A stretch of 64,000 bases of DNA from Cystobacter ferrugineus (GTDB taxonomy: Bacteria > Myxococcota > Myxococcia > Myxococcales > Myxococcaceae). The translations under genes and the position numbers were made by a program. The stretch lies in the NCBI RefSeq assembly GCF_001887355.1, contig NZ_MPIN01000005.1:614681-678680 (forward strand), in the 5' to 3' direction. Below the pieces are notes generated by a model. It did no database searches. It was not told the origin of the DNA and saw only the letters and a program-made list of their open reading frames with translations. This document shows, one piece after another, positions 9,284-19,510 of this stretch. How positions within the stretch are numbered: the stretch's first letter is position 1; each line of letters opens with the position of its first letter.

Positions 9284-9970
9284 ATGGACGCCCTCCCCCT
9301 GCTGCTCGCCCTCCTGCTGTCCGCCGCGCCCACCCCCTCGGCGCGCACCCTCAACACCCAGGGATTCCGCCTCTACCAGGCGGGCCAGTACCCCGAGGCC
9401 CTGGAAAAGTTCGAGGCCGCGGCCCAGGCGGACCCGAAGATGGCCCTGGCCCACTACAACGTGGCGGCCACCCTGGGGGTGCTGCGCAAGCAGGGGAAAA
9501 TCTGTGACTACTCGGCCTACCGGGAGACGATCGTCGAGCGCCTGACGCGCTCGGTCGAGCTGGATCCCCGCCGGCTCGCGCGCGCCAAGAAGGACGCGGA
9601 CCTGGACCCCATCCGCGACACCCTGGGATGGCAGCGCCTGCTGGGCCTGTCTCCCCAGAACGAGGCCGATGTGCCGAAACTGCTGCGCCGGGTGACGTGG
9701 TTCAGGATCACCGAGGGGGACATGCACGCCCGCACGACGCTCACCTTTCCGGACGCCCGGCGGGTGGTGCTGGAGCGGACGGGCTTCGACGAGGAGACCC
9801 AACGCGTCACCACCCGGAAGCGGACCGGCACCTACACGCTCCAGGGGCGCACCCTGCGGGTGACCCTGCCGAACGAGCCCCCCGTCCAGGGCACGCTGAG
9901 CGACAAGGGCGCGCTCCAGCTCGGCGCGCTGGGGACGTTCTCCGATCTGCCGCCGGAGTGCGATGCATAG
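9284..9970 (+). CDS. Secreted TPR-containing protein of unknown function
   Basis: 228 residues with a cleavable signal peptide (LPLLLALLLSAAPTPSA). Residues 24-60 form at least one tetratricopeptide unit (TLNTQGFRLYQAGQYPEALE, then FEAAAQADPKMALAHYN), so it probably binds another protein in the periplasm. The C-terminal half is a beta-rich segment (RVTWFRITEGDMHARTT, TYTLQGRTLRVTLPNEP) resembling domains that report a property as a deviation from a threshold, but I do not recognise a family. It is followed by a small membrane protein gene 72 bp downstream on the same strand, possibly in one unit. Confidence 0.72.
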   Translation: MDALPLLLALLLSAAPTPSARTLNTQGFRLYQAGQYPEALEKFEAAAQADPKMALAHYNVAATLGVLRKQGKICDYSAYRETIVERLTRSVELDPRRLARAKKDADLDPIRDTLGWQRLLGLSPQNEADVPKLLRRVTWFRITEGDMHARTTLTFPDARRVVLERTGFDEETQRVTTRKRTGTYTLQGRTLRVTLPNEPPVQGTLSDKGALQLGALGTFSDLPPECDA

Positions 9971-10042
9971 AACGGATCGCCGCCCGGCGGACTTGGCGGC
10001 CCGAGGACCCCGTCCCACCCTTTCCCTGGGGAGGTGGTGGGG

Positions 10043-10501
10043 ATGGTGAGACTCGAGGGACGGCAGTGGGGATTGGTGGCGTTGGTGGCGTTGACGCCCT
10101 TCTTTTTCGCCTTCCTGCTGGCGGCGTCGGCTCCCGGCGTCGTCGAGCCCGTGCTGGGCACGGTGCTGGGCGGGGCGAGCTGGCTGCTGGCGGCGCTGCT
10201 GGGGCTGCTCGGAGGGGCCCTGTTCGCCGGGTGCCTGAGCACGCTGGCGGCGATGCCGGGGCGGCCCTCGGCGACGCGGCGCGCGCTGCACCTGGTGACC
10301 GCGACGCTGGTGCCGGTGGGACTGTGCATCGTCCCGGCGCTCTGTCTGATGCTGGCGGGCCCGGCGATCGCGCTCCAGTTGGAACAGGGCCATGCCCTGC
10401 CCCAGGCGCTCCGCCCGCGGCCCACGCACCCGTTGCTGGAGGGATTGCGCTACCAACTGCCGCGCGTGCTCCGCGACATGGGCGGGCTGCACCTGCGCTG
10501 A
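10043..10501 (+). CDS. Small hydrophobic membrane protein, unknown function
   Basis: 152 residues with three predicted membrane helices (about 8-30, 36-62 and 84-110) and a basic C-terminal tail. The ATG at 10043 is chosen over the GTG at 10034 because GGGGAGG lies eight bases upstream of it. No catalytic or transporter signature is visible. It ends just before a strong hairpin shared with the convergent ATPase gene. Confidence 0.65.
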   Translation: MVRLEGRQWGLVALVALTPFFFAFLLAASAPGVVEPVLGTVLGGASWLLAALLGLLGGALFAGCLSTLAAMPGRPSATRRALHLVTATLVPVGLCIVPALCLMLAGPAIALQLEQGHALPQALRPRPTHPLLEGLRYQLPRVLRDMGGLHLR

Positions 10502-10506
10502 AGCAC

Positions 10507-10529
10507 CCCCTCCCGGTGAGCGGGAGGGG
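10507..10529. terminator. Perfect 9-bp stem hairpin between convergent genes
   Basis: CCCCTCCCG (10507-10515), loop GTGAG, CGGGAGGGG (10521-10529). It lies between the stop codons of the 10043 gene (+) and the ArsA-type gene (-) and probably serves both. There is no long T run on either side. Confidence 0.75.
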
Positions 10530-10544
10530 CGGCACGGCGGCCGA

Positions 10545-12557
10545 TCAGGCCGCCTTCGTCTTCGCGGTGGCGCTCAGGGCATACCAGGCGGTGCGGAACG
10601 CCTTGAGCTCGCGCAGACCGGCGGGGTGACGGCCCAGGGCGGGCGCCACCGTCACCGGCAGGCCAATCGTCTTCTCGATGTTCTTGGCCGCGTTGAGCTC
10701 GTTCTTGCGCCGGTTCTCGCACTTGGGGCAGTCCGCCTTGGGCCCCACGCGGTTGACCAGCACGCGCTCCACCTGGAGCTTGCGCTCCTTGAGGTACTGC
10801 ACCAGGCGCTCGGAGCGCTCGGCGGCCAGCTCCTCGCCGCGCGTGACGACGACGAAGCGCGACTCGGTGGGCGAGGCCAGGGCCTCCTCGAAGCGCTTGA
10901 TATGCTTGAGGAAGCCGGCCATGTCCTCGGCCAGCTCACCCAGGCCCTTGGACTTGTGCTTGGACAGCACGCTCTGCAGGGCGCCGAACCAGCTCCGGGC
11001 GGTGTCCACCAGCTCCACCACGCGCAGGGTGGACACCATGGGGGCGCCGTCCACGACGATGCGCTTGAAGCGCTCCTGCACCAGGGCATCCGTCAGACAC
11101 GACAGGGCGGCCAGCTCGTCGATGCCCGCGGGGGCCGCGTCGAGCAGGTTGCGGAAGAGCAGCAGATCCACCGGCACGTCGTTGCCCGTCTTCGGCGCGC
11201 CCTCGAAGGCCTTTTCCGCCTTCTCCTTCCAGCGCTTGCGCACGGCGTTGAACCAGCCGGCCATGTCCAGCTCGCGCGCGTACAGGCCCTTGGTGCCCTT
11301 GACCTGCGTCTCCACGTCCGTCAGCCGGCTCTGCAGCACGTCGGACAACGAGTGCGCGGGATCCGTGGAGATGAGGAGCACCGGCCCCTCCTTCTCCGTC
11401 AGGGTGACGGCGGCGGCGGCGGCGCAGGAACTCTTGCCCACCCCGCCCTGGCCCACGAAGAAGATGAGCCGGGTGGGCGGCAGCGGCGGCGCGGCGATGG
11501 GCGGCATGGAGGGCGCGCGCACCAGGGCGGGAGGCCCCTCGGCGGCGGCGAACTCCAGCGTCTTGGTCTCCTTGCCACTCGCCCACTCCTGGGCGAAGGG
11601 CTTGAGCAGCTCCAGGCCCCGGGGCGCCACCTCGCGCCGGCCCACCAGGTGCACCGGCACGTTCTTGTCCAGCGCCTGGTACTTGCGCACGTGGGGCGCT
11701 TGAAGTCCGCGGCGGCCCAGACAGGCGGCACAGCCTTCCTTGTCCTCCACCTGGTTGACCACCACCTCGACCACGGGGATGCCGCGCTCGCGTAGCTGCG
11801 CGAAGTACATGCGCGTCTGGGCCTCGGGCACCGGCTCCGCCAGCGCCACCAGGTGGAAGGCCGTGCGCGCCGGATCCTTCAAGAGCGTGAGCAGCTTCTC
11901 CGCGCGCGCGAGCTGCTCCTCGAGGAACCCAGGCTCCTCGGCCGCCGCGGCGGCCTTCTTGCCCTTGCCGCCCGAGCCCTTCTCCGACCCCACCCGCACG
12001 AGGCCCAGGAACTTGCGCAGACCCACCGGCATGTCGAACAGGCGCAGCGTGTGGCTGGTGGGCGCGGTGTCCACCACCACCCGATCGAACTCGCCGCTCT
12101 CCGCCAGTTCCGCCACGTACATCAGCCCCAGCAGCTCCTCGAGCCCCGGCGTGGCCTGGGCGTACAGCTTGCCCAGCTCGTCCTCCGACAGGTGGGTGCC
12201 CTTGCCCGCCGCCTTCTGCAGCGCGGACGCGTACTTGCTCAGAAAGGACTTGCCCAGCGCGCTCGGCTCCAGCTCCATCGCCCACACGCCGCCGTCCGGC
12301 TTCGCCTTGGCGCCCTTGCCCTTGGCCTTGGGGGCCTCCTTCACGGGCTCCGTCTCCTCGGCCTCCAGCTTCGTCGGCTTGCCCGTCAGGGGCTTGCGCA
12401 GCAGATCCGACAACGAACGCACCGGATCCAACGAGACGAGCAGCACCCGCTCCTTGGGCGCTTCATCCGCCAGCCGCAGGGCGTACGCCGCCGCGAGTGT
12501 GGTCTTTCCCACCCCACCCTTGCCGCCGAAGAAGTGAAGAACTCGTGCGTCGCTCAT
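10545..12557 (-). CDS. Tandem ArsA/Get3-type ATPase (two fused domains)
   Basis: A 670-residue protein with two homologous P-loop domains. Half 1 has the deviant Walker A GGKGGVGKTT (about residues 12-21) and SLDPVRSLSD; half 2 has GQGGVGKSS and STDPAHSLSD. This is the fused layout of ArsA, the ATPase subunit of arsenite efflux, but no arsB, arsR or arsC is nearby and the ArsA metalloid-site cysteines are not evident. Each half instead carries a CxxC pair (CAACLG; CPKCEN), reminiscent of the zinc-binding CxxC of Get3. An Ala/Lys-rich insert (EAPKAKGKGAKAKP) follows the first switch region. A role as a protein-targeting or membrane-complex ATPase is at least as likely as arsenic transport. ATG at 12557 is preferred over GTG 12563 by spacing to GGAAGG. 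Confidence 0.85.
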   Translation of the reverse strand: MSDARVLHFFGGKGGVGKTTLAAAYALRLADEAPKERVLLVSLDPVRSLSDLLRKPLTGKPTKLEAEETEPVKEAPKAKGKGAKAKPDGGVWAMELEPSALGKSFLSKYASALQKAAGKGTHLSEDELGKLYAQATPGLEELLGLMYVAELAESGEFDRVVVDTAPTSHTLRLFDMPVGLRKFLGLVRVGSEKGSGGKGKKAAAAAEEPGFLEEQLARAEKLLTLLKDPARTAFHLVALAEPVPEAQTRMYFAQLRERGIPVVEVVVNQVEDKEGCAACLGRRGLQAPHVRKYQALDKNVPVHLVGRREVAPRGLELLKPFAQEWASGKETKTLEFAAAEGPPALVRAPSMPPIAAPPLPPTRLIFFVGQGGVGKSSCAAAAAVTLTEKEGPVLLISTDPAHSLSDVLQSRLTDVETQVKGTKGLYARELDMAGWFNAVRKRWKEKAEKAFEGAPKTGNDVPVDLLLFRNLLDAAPAGIDELAALSCLTDALVQERFKRIVVDGAPMVSTLRVVELVDTARSWFGALQSVLSKHKSKGLGELAEDMAGFLKHIKRFEEALASPTESRFVVVTRGEELAAERSERLVQYLKERKLQVERVLVNRVGPKADCPKCENRRKNELNAAKNIEKTIGLPVTVAPALGRHPAGLRELKAFRTAWYALSATAKTKAA

Positions 12558-12893
12558 GAACACATGGCCTTCCTTGACACCCCTCGGCCGAGCCCGTCTC
12601 CGCCCCCGCTGGGACGGTCATCAACAGCGCTCGCCGGACCGCTGTCCGGGTGGGGAACAGTCTTACCGGCTGCCGCATGGGTGTGGTGTGACCTGAAGGA
12701 TCGCCCGCCGCGACCCTGTGAGTCAAGCAGAGACCGGGCAGACACCCCCTCACCCGACGCGGCGCGTCATCACTCCAACACAGGTCACCGTGAAGCCGGG
12801 TGCCCGCCTGCCTGGGCGCCCGATTCACGCCGACCTGGCGCCTTCCACCCCACCTGAGGGGTAGGCCTGGCGCGGACAGTCCCCGAAGTCCGC
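12558..12893. other. 336-bp intergenic region, no gene seen
   Basis: It separates the stop of the NtrC-type gene from the start of the tandem ATPase gene, both on the minus strand, so it should hold the ATPase promoter. Short open frames here have no ribosome site or recognisable product. No confident promoter or RNA could be assigned. Confidence 0.5.
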
Positions 12894-14342
<1,449 letters not shown>

Positions 14343-14403
14343 CAAAACGGCTCGGATGAAGAAAGTTTGAGAGAAAAAGATTCGGAAAACCCCGCCGCCA
14401 GGA

Positions 14404-15081
14404 TCAGGCGAGCGGGAAGGTCAACCGGCAGGTGCCTGCCAGCAGATGCAGCTCCACGCCGAGCTGCGCACACCGCAATTCCAGGGCGGCCGAGGCCTCA
14501 CTGCCCTCCACCGTCCCGGCGGCGTTCGCGTCCACCACCTCGAACACCGCCTTGGCGTCCTCACTACGGACCGCCACCGTGACCTCGTGCCCCGTTTCCG
14601 AGCGGCCATAGGCCCGCGTCAGCGCCTGCACCACGAGGAAGCCCAGCTCCCCGATGTCCGCCAGCCGCGCCCGGACCCCGGGCGCGAGCGAGGGGCGCAC
14701 CTGGAGCCGACGCTTGCGGCTCTCATGCGACAGGACCTCCATGGCACGTGTCACCGTCTCCGACAGGTCCGCCTCCCCGGCCCCCCCGGGGCGGCTCACG
14801 ATGAACTCCGCGAAACGCCGCAGAATGCCGTCCACGCGCTGAATCTGTTCACGCATGGACTTGAGGTTCTTCTCTTGCGAGGGGGGCACCTGGCCGTCGA
14901 CCTTGAGCTTCTCGGTCAACACCTCCAGGTGGATGGACATCGCATTCAAGGGATTGCGCACATCGTGCAGCAGGCTGTCCATCAGGGAGGGCACCGTGCT
15001 GTAACGCGCGGCATCCACCACCGTATCCGTCACTTCGCGCACCGGGGGCGCGCCGCTATTCGCAGCCGTGGAGTTGATCAC
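14404..15081 (-). CDS. Histidine-kinase-like protein with intact H-box but degenerate ATPase domain
   Basis: 225 soluble residues, GTG start at 15081 behind AGGAGA. The dimerisation/phospho-acceptor motif LLHDVRNPLNAM gives His39, and the following helices look like a normal HisKA hairpin. The C-terminal part sits where a HATPase domain should be, but the N-box is replaced (QALTRAYGRS instead of an N-x-x-x-NA pattern) and no DxGxG or GxGL box can be found. It therefore probably cannot bind ATP and may work as a phosphotransfer or allosteric partner. The adjacent NtrC-type regulator is its obvious partner (inferred from gene order). No sensor domain or membrane helix is present, so input must come from another protein. 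Confidence 0.8.
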   Translation of the reverse strand: MINSTAANSGAPPVREVTDTVVDAARYSTVPSLMDSLLHDVRNPLNAMSIHLEVLTEKLKVDGQVPPSQEKNLKSMREQIQRVDGILRRFAEFIVSRPGGAGEADLSETVTRAMEVLSHESRKRRLQVRPSLAPGVRARLADIGELGFLVVQALTRAYGRSETGHEVTVAVRSEDAKAVFEVVDANAAGTVEGSEASAALELRCAQLGVELHLLAGTCRLTFPLA

Positions 15082-15155
15082 AAATTCTCCTGAGGTTGAC
15101 TGGCGTCCATCACTACCCGCCGCCCCGTCGCTTCGAGGATTTAGGGACTGGCGTT

Positions 15156-15181
15156 ATTACCGTCAACCCTGGGCCGGTAAT
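15156..15181. promoter_or_regulatory. Inverted repeat upstream of the kinase-like/NtrC pair
   Basis: ATTACCG (15156-15162) and CGGTAAT (15175-15181) flank a 12-nt loop, 75 bp upstream of the GTG at 15081. The locally AT-rich arms fit an operator or promoter element for the two-gene unit; a weak terminator for the upstream dCMP deaminase gene is the alternative. Confidence 0.4.
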
Positions 15182-15315
15182 TCTTGCCGGGGGAGAGGAA
15201 TTCCCGCCCGAAGCGTCCGCCACTCAGCCCTCGGGATGTTGTCTCGCGAACGCTTCCCTTGCCCTCGAGCGCCAATGAACTCGAGGTCCGTGCGCCGCTG
15301 GACACCCGGTGCCGC

Positions 15316-15780
15316 TTATCGACGCTCGGCGGGTTGCTCTTCCGGCCCGGGACCCACGAGCTCGATGCCCAGCCGGGCCGCGTACTCGAAGATGCGCGGA
15401 TCCCGGTAGAACTCGCCATAGACGATGCGGTGCACGCCCGAGTTGGCGATCAGCTTGAAGCACGGCCAGCAGGGGCTGGCGGTGGTGTAGAGCGTGGTGG
15501 GTTTGTCGCGCTCGCTGTCGATGCGCACGCCGTTCTTGGCCGCCTGGATGATGGCATTGGCCTCGGCGTGGACGGTGGCCACACAATGGCCGTTCTCCAT
15601 CAGGTGCCCCACGTCCGAGCAGTGGGGCATGCCCCGGATGGAGCCGTTGTAGCCCGTGGAGAGGATCGTGCGATCTCGCACCAGGAGCGCTCCCACGTGC
15701 TTGCGATCACAGGTGGCCCGGCTGGCGACCTGCCGCGCGATGTCCATGAAGTACTGATCCCACGAACTGCGGTTGCCCAT
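15316..15780 (-). CDS. dCMP deaminase (ComEB-type cytidine/deoxycytidylate deaminase)
   Basis: 154 residues. Zinc site His71-Ala-Glu73 (TVHAEANAI) plus Cys104 and Cys107 (SPCWPC), the deaminase-fold signature, with the extra Cys/His insert (CDRKHVG, MPHCSDVGH, NGHC) found in dCMP deaminases. It converts dCMP to dUMP, feeding thymidylate synthesis. The start ATG at 15780 follows GGGGGAGG. It lies 54 bp downstream of the serine protease gene's start and in the same direction as it; no shared function is apparent. Confidence 0.92.
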   Translation of the reverse strand: MGNRSSWDQYFMDIARQVASRATCDRKHVGALLVRDRTILSTGYNGSIRGMPHCSDVGHLMENGHCVATVHAEANAIIQAAKNGVRIDSERDKPTTLYTTASPCWPCFKLIANSGVHRIVYGEFYRDPRIFEYAARLGIELVGPGPEEQPAERR

Positions 15781-15834
15781 ATGCGCCTCCCCCGTGGGAT
15801 GTACCGTGGAGGCGCCCCCTGTCGAGTTTCGCGA

Positions 15835-16725
15835 CTAGCGGCTGGCGGTCTGGGCCCCGGCCGGGCCCGCGTCGCCCGCGCCCTCACCCAGCAGCCGGGA
15901 GAAGCCACGCTGCGCGAGAAACTGGCGCACCTTGGCGCCCGGCGCGGCGAAGGTCTCGCCGGGCATGGGCACATCGAAGCTGAAGTTCTGCTCGGCCACG
16001 GCGAAGCCCACCTTGGCGGTGCGGTAGCCCTCGACGATGGCGAGCAGCTTGCCGGACTCCAGGCTGAAGATGCCGCCCCCCGAGGCGCCATAGCCGATGG
16101 GCGCGTCCGTCTTCACCATGCGCGGCCGCTTGCTCTCCTTGTCCCACTCGATCTGGGACACCATGCCGCCGGAGAGCGACAGGGCGCGGCCGAAGGGCGA
16201 GGCGGCCACCACCACGTCCTCCCCCATCTCCAGCTCCGCGTCCGTGGCGAGCCGCGCGGGCGTGCGCGGCAGGCCGGGCACCTTCACCAGCGCCAGGTCC
16301 ATGTCCGGCACCGCCCCGAGCGCCACCACCTCCGCCCGGTACTCGGTGGAGTCGGCCCGCTCGTCCACGATGACGACGAGGCCCGGGTGCTCGAGCTCCC
16401 TCGTGTCCACCGCGTGCGCGTTGGTGAGCACATAGCTGACGAGTCCCTGGGGCGTCTGCTCGTTGCCGATGACCACCCCGGAGGCGGTACTGCGGACCTT
16501 CTCTCCCTCGAGCAGCGCGAGCCGCACGTTGTGCGGGAGGATGCGCTGGACCTGCGCCTTGCGCGACAGCCGCGGCGCGGGGGCCTCCACCGGCCGCGCG
16601 ACCGCGGACGGAGCGGTGTCCGTCCGCGCCTCCTGCGTGGGAGCAGGGGTCACGGGCGAGGCCGACGTGGCCGCGCAGGACAACAGGGCGAGCAGGCCGG
16701 GCAGGCCGAGGGAGAGATGCTTCAT
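15835..16725 (-). CDS. Trypsin-like serine protease, lipoprotein
   Basis: 296 residues from the ATG at 16725. A lipoprotein signal peptide ends at LLSC, giving lipidated Cys17, so it is anchored in an envelope membrane. After a Pro/Ala linker comes a chymotrypsin-fold domain with His104 (TNAHAV), Asp143 (DMDLALVKV) and Ser215 (GYGASGGGIF). This resembles the protease core of HtrA/DegP, but no PDZ domain follows, which suggests a dedicated substrate rather than general quality control. Same strand as and downstream of the PrkA-type kinase gene (177-bp gap). Confidence 0.88.
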   Translation of the reverse strand: MKHLSLGLPGLLALLSCAATSASPVTPAPTQEARTDTAPSAVARPVEAPAPRLSRKAQVQRILPHNVRLALLEGEKVRSTASGVVIGNEQTPQGLVSYVLTNAHAVDTRELEHPGLVVIVDERADSTEYRAEVVALGAVPDMDLALVKVPGLPRTPARLATDAELEMGEDVVVAASPFGRALSLSGGMVSQIEWDKESKRPRMVKTDAPIGYGASGGGIFSLESGKLLAIVEGYRTAKVGFAVAEQNFSFDVPMPGETFAAPGAKVRQFLAQRGFSRLLGEGAGDAGPAGAQTASR

Positions 16726-16902
16726 CGAGACTCCAGGAGAGGACAAAGGGAAGAGGGGCGGAGTTTCCAACCGTGAGGCCCCAAGGATCTTCCCCCTACG
16801 AGGCCCCATCGGAAAGCAGCTCCCCCTCCGTGCGTCAGCTCCCCTGGCCGCCCAGGAGCCAGCGGGGCTCATTCAGGCCCCGCCCCATGTTCCGCGCGAG
16901 GC

Positions 16903-19164
16903 TCAGCCGTAGCGCTTCCTCATGAGGAAGAGGATGGCGTCCTTGGCGCAGTGCTCGCAGTAGCCGTAGCGCTCGCTCATCGTCTTCAGGGTGCTCTCCA
17001 CCTGGGACTGCTCGCGCGCGGACAGGGTGCCACGGTCCTCGGAGAGGTACTTGAGGACGTTCTCCTTGTTGCGGCGCAGCACGCGCTTGCGCTCCTCGAA
17101 GTAGTGGTCGCGCAGGCGGCGGAACAGGTCCGGGAAGATGCGCGGGTAGTCCATCTCCGTGTCGTCCGGATGGTCGAGCTTGTGCGCGCCGATCTGCGAG
17201 ATGAGCCCCCGGCGGAACTCGCCCGGATCCTCGCCCTTGGGCATGACGATGGCTTCCATCTCCGCCATGCGCTGCTCGTCCACGCGCTCCATGGCGCCGG
17301 TGTGGCGGTTGCGGATCTTCTCGCCCTTCACCCAGTGGCTCACGTTGTAGACGTAGCGCTCCACCAGCTCGCGGTACTGCCCCTCGGAGACCAGGCCCAT
17401 GGACTCGCGCACCTCCTCGTCCACCTTGTCGAGGTAGGTGGCCTGCACCGCGCGCACGAACTCCTCGTGGTCATGGTAGCCGTCCACCACCTCCTGCAGG
17501 AGGAACTCGTAGACGCTCTTGTCCTTGCAGATGGCCTCCAGCTCCTCGAACACCGCGAGCGCGTGCAGGCACTTGTAGTCCGGGTGCTGCGCGGCGTTGA
17601 ACAGCGCCGTCTTGATCTCCCGGGCGCTCGCGCCGCTGCGGCCCTCGTAGTTGGGGTAGGCGTCGGACTCCTCGTACATGTCCGAGCGGAGCTTGCGCAG
17701 CTCCTTGCCGTGCGCGAGGCTGAGCCGGTCGGGCACCACGCCCTCCTCGTACAGGAACATCTTCTCCACCGGGGTGATCTGATCCACCAGATCCTTGACC
17801 CCGGGCGGGTAGCGGTCGGGGATGGGCTTCTTCAGGCGCGTGAGCACGGCCCACATGGCGGCCACCTCGGTGGCATGCGGGGCCACGTGCTTGCCCACGG
17901 TGGTGGGGGTGATCTGCGCGTCGTACACCTGCTGCTCCGCCTTGTAGCGGCGCAGGTAGGGCACGCGCACCAGCTCGATGCGGCCCTTGAACGAGGCGAA
18001 GTCGGGCAGCTCCTTGAAGGCCCCCAGGTGCTTCTCGTTGGACGAGGCGACGAGCACCTCGTCCAGTTGCAGCACGAAGTGCTCGAGCGGCACCTGCGCC
18101 GTCTCGCTGAAGCCCAGCAGGTACTTGAAGGCCTCCAGGGGACGCTTGAGCAGGTCCGAGTACTCGATGAGGCCGCGGTTGGCGTGCACGAGCGCGCCCT
18201 GGGGCTCGAAGAGCGCCACGTTGTGCAGCGCGGGCGGCATGTTGAGCAGCTTGGCCCGGTCCGCGGACACCTGCTGGTACATGGCGTCCACGCTCATCTG
18301 CGGCTCCACCGTCACCGTGCCCTCCTGGTAGCGGCGCGAGATGTAGAAGCGCTCGACGCGCACGTGGCGCATCACCTGCATGTAGTCGCCCTTGTAGTTG
18401 GCCAGGAGCGCCGTGTAGATGCTGCGGCACTTGTGGCACAGCTCTCCGTGCAGGATGAAGTCGGAGAGGACGAAGTCCCCCTCGCCCTGCCCGTCTCCCG
18501 TGCCCACGCCCTTCTTCTTGAGCGCGCCCTCCAGCAGGCGCTGGCGCTCGGCGGGGGGGATGGCGAAGAGGGGCGGATCCCTCAACTCGCACGGGATGCG
18601 CACGTCGATGGAGTCGGCGTCCAGGTGCGCGTAGGTGGACAGGTCCCCGTTGGTGGCGGGAATGCGCTCGCCCCCGAAGCCGATGGAGCCCTTGACGAGC
18701 TTCTCCGAGGGGAAGATCCAGCTGATGTGGTAGAGCGCCCCCTCGGGCTGGCGCGAGTAGTGCTCCATGCCAGCCTTGAGGGCGTTGACGAAGGTGGACT
18801 TCGCGCTGCCGTTGGGGCCGTGCAGCATGATGAGCTTGTTGATGCGGCCGGCGCGCGTGAAGTTGCCGAGCATCCGGTAGACGGCGTTCTGTACCTCCTC
18901 CTGGCCCGCGACGCGGCCGTCCCGGTCGCTGGAGGGCACGTCGAAGACCTTGAAGCGGCGCATCTTCCCGGTGGGGTGCGCCACGGTCTCCGTGCCGAAG
19001 GAGTCCATCACGTCGCGCAAGTACTGGGCGGCATTGCGCGCCTGGCCTCGAGGCTCCGCCATGAAGAGCGTGAGGTACTCCTCGAAGGAGAGGATGGAGC
19101 GGTTCTTGACGAAGTCGTCTGACACCTGGGCGCCCACTTCCTGCAGGTATCGTTTGGCTTCCAC
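16903..19164 (-). CDS. prkA: PrkA-family AAA+ serine protein kinase
   Basis: 753 residues from a GTG at 19164, chosen because AGGAGGAG lies seven bases upstream and homology starts there. The N-terminal AAA+ part has Walker A HGPNGSAKST, preceded by the typical GQEEVQNAVYRMLG segment; the C-terminal PrkA domain ends in an EHCAKDAILFLMRKRYG region. The E. coli relative YeaG is a kinase of stationary-phase and nitrogen-stress responses, and PrkA of Bacillus acts in sporulation; in a myxobacterium a starvation or development role is plausible but inferred. The usual partners YeaH and SpoVR are not in the window. Divergent from the short Hsp70 gene across 346 bp. Confidence 0.92.
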   Translation of the reverse strand: MEAKRYLQEVGAQVSDDFVKNRSILSFEEYLTLFMAEPRGQARNAAQYLRDVMDSFGTETVAHPTGKMRRFKVFDVPSSDRDGRVAGQEEVQNAVYRMLGNFTRAGRINKLIMLHGPNGSAKSTFVNALKAGMEHYSRQPEGALYHISWIFPSEKLVKGSIGFGGERIPATNGDLSTYAHLDADSIDVRIPCELRDPPLFAIPPAERQRLLEGALKKKGVGTGDGQGEGDFVLSDFILHGELCHKCRSIYTALLANYKGDYMQVMRHVRVERFYISRRYQEGTVTVEPQMSVDAMYQQVSADRAKLLNMPPALHNVALFEPQGALVHANRGLIEYSDLLKRPLEAFKYLLGFSETAQVPLEHFVLQLDEVLVASSNEKHLGAFKELPDFASFKGRIELVRVPYLRRYKAEQQVYDAQITPTTVGKHVAPHATEVAAMWAVLTRLKKPIPDRYPPGVKDLVDQITPVEKMFLYEEGVVPDRLSLAHGKELRKLRSDMYEESDAYPNYEGRSGASAREIKTALFNAAQHPDYKCLHALAVFEELEAICKDKSVYEFLLQEVVDGYHDHEEFVRAVQATYLDKVDEEVRESMGLVSEGQYRELVERYVYNVSHWVKGEKIRNRHTGAMERVDEQRMAEMEAIVMPKGEDPGEFRRGLISQIGAHKLDHPDDTEMDYPRIFPDLFRRLRDHYFEERKRVLRRNKENVLKYLSEDRGTLSAREQSQVESTLKTMSERYGYCEHCAKDAILFLMRKRYG

Positions 19165-19510
19165 GGGTCTTCTCCTCCTGTGCCTGGGTGTTTGGAACCC
19201 ACTCGAATCAACCTGGGCGGGCCGCCGCCGCGCAACGCCGGGGGCCCACAGACCTTTCCTCCCAGCCCGCGCGAAGTCCAGGGTCCTCGTCACCTTGTGT
19301 CCGGGGCCGTGCTCTCCGCCGTCCCTCCCCCCACCCCCCAGGCGGGCTCGCCCCCCGTCCCACCCGCTCCCGCCCCTGGTGCCTCCCCCGGCGACGAGCC
19401 GAAGGTGTCCTCGCGCTCGCGCGCTCCCGTGAAGTTGCACTAACGTCGCGAATTGATAAGCGGGGGCCAGCCTCCCACCCCGCGTCCCACTTCCCCGGAG
19501 TTCACGCGCG
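19165..19510. other. 346-bp divergent promoter region of prkA and the Hsp70 gene
   Basis: Very C-rich on the plus strand and without a credible gene. The half next to the Hsp70 gene is locally AT-rich (GCGAATTGATAAGC near 19448-19461), the likely core promoter position for 19511. No CIRCE element (a full TTAGCACTC dyad) was found. Confidence 0.45.

Noticed and set aside
10545-12557. Tandem ATPase considered as an arsenite efflux ATPase
   Set aside because: No other ars gene nearby and the ArsA metalloid cysteines are not evident; reported only as an ArsA/Get3-type ATPase.
16951-19122. A 723-codon plus-strand frame across prkA
   Set aside because: Shadow frame; the minus-strand frame carries the PrkA motifs and a strong ribosome site.
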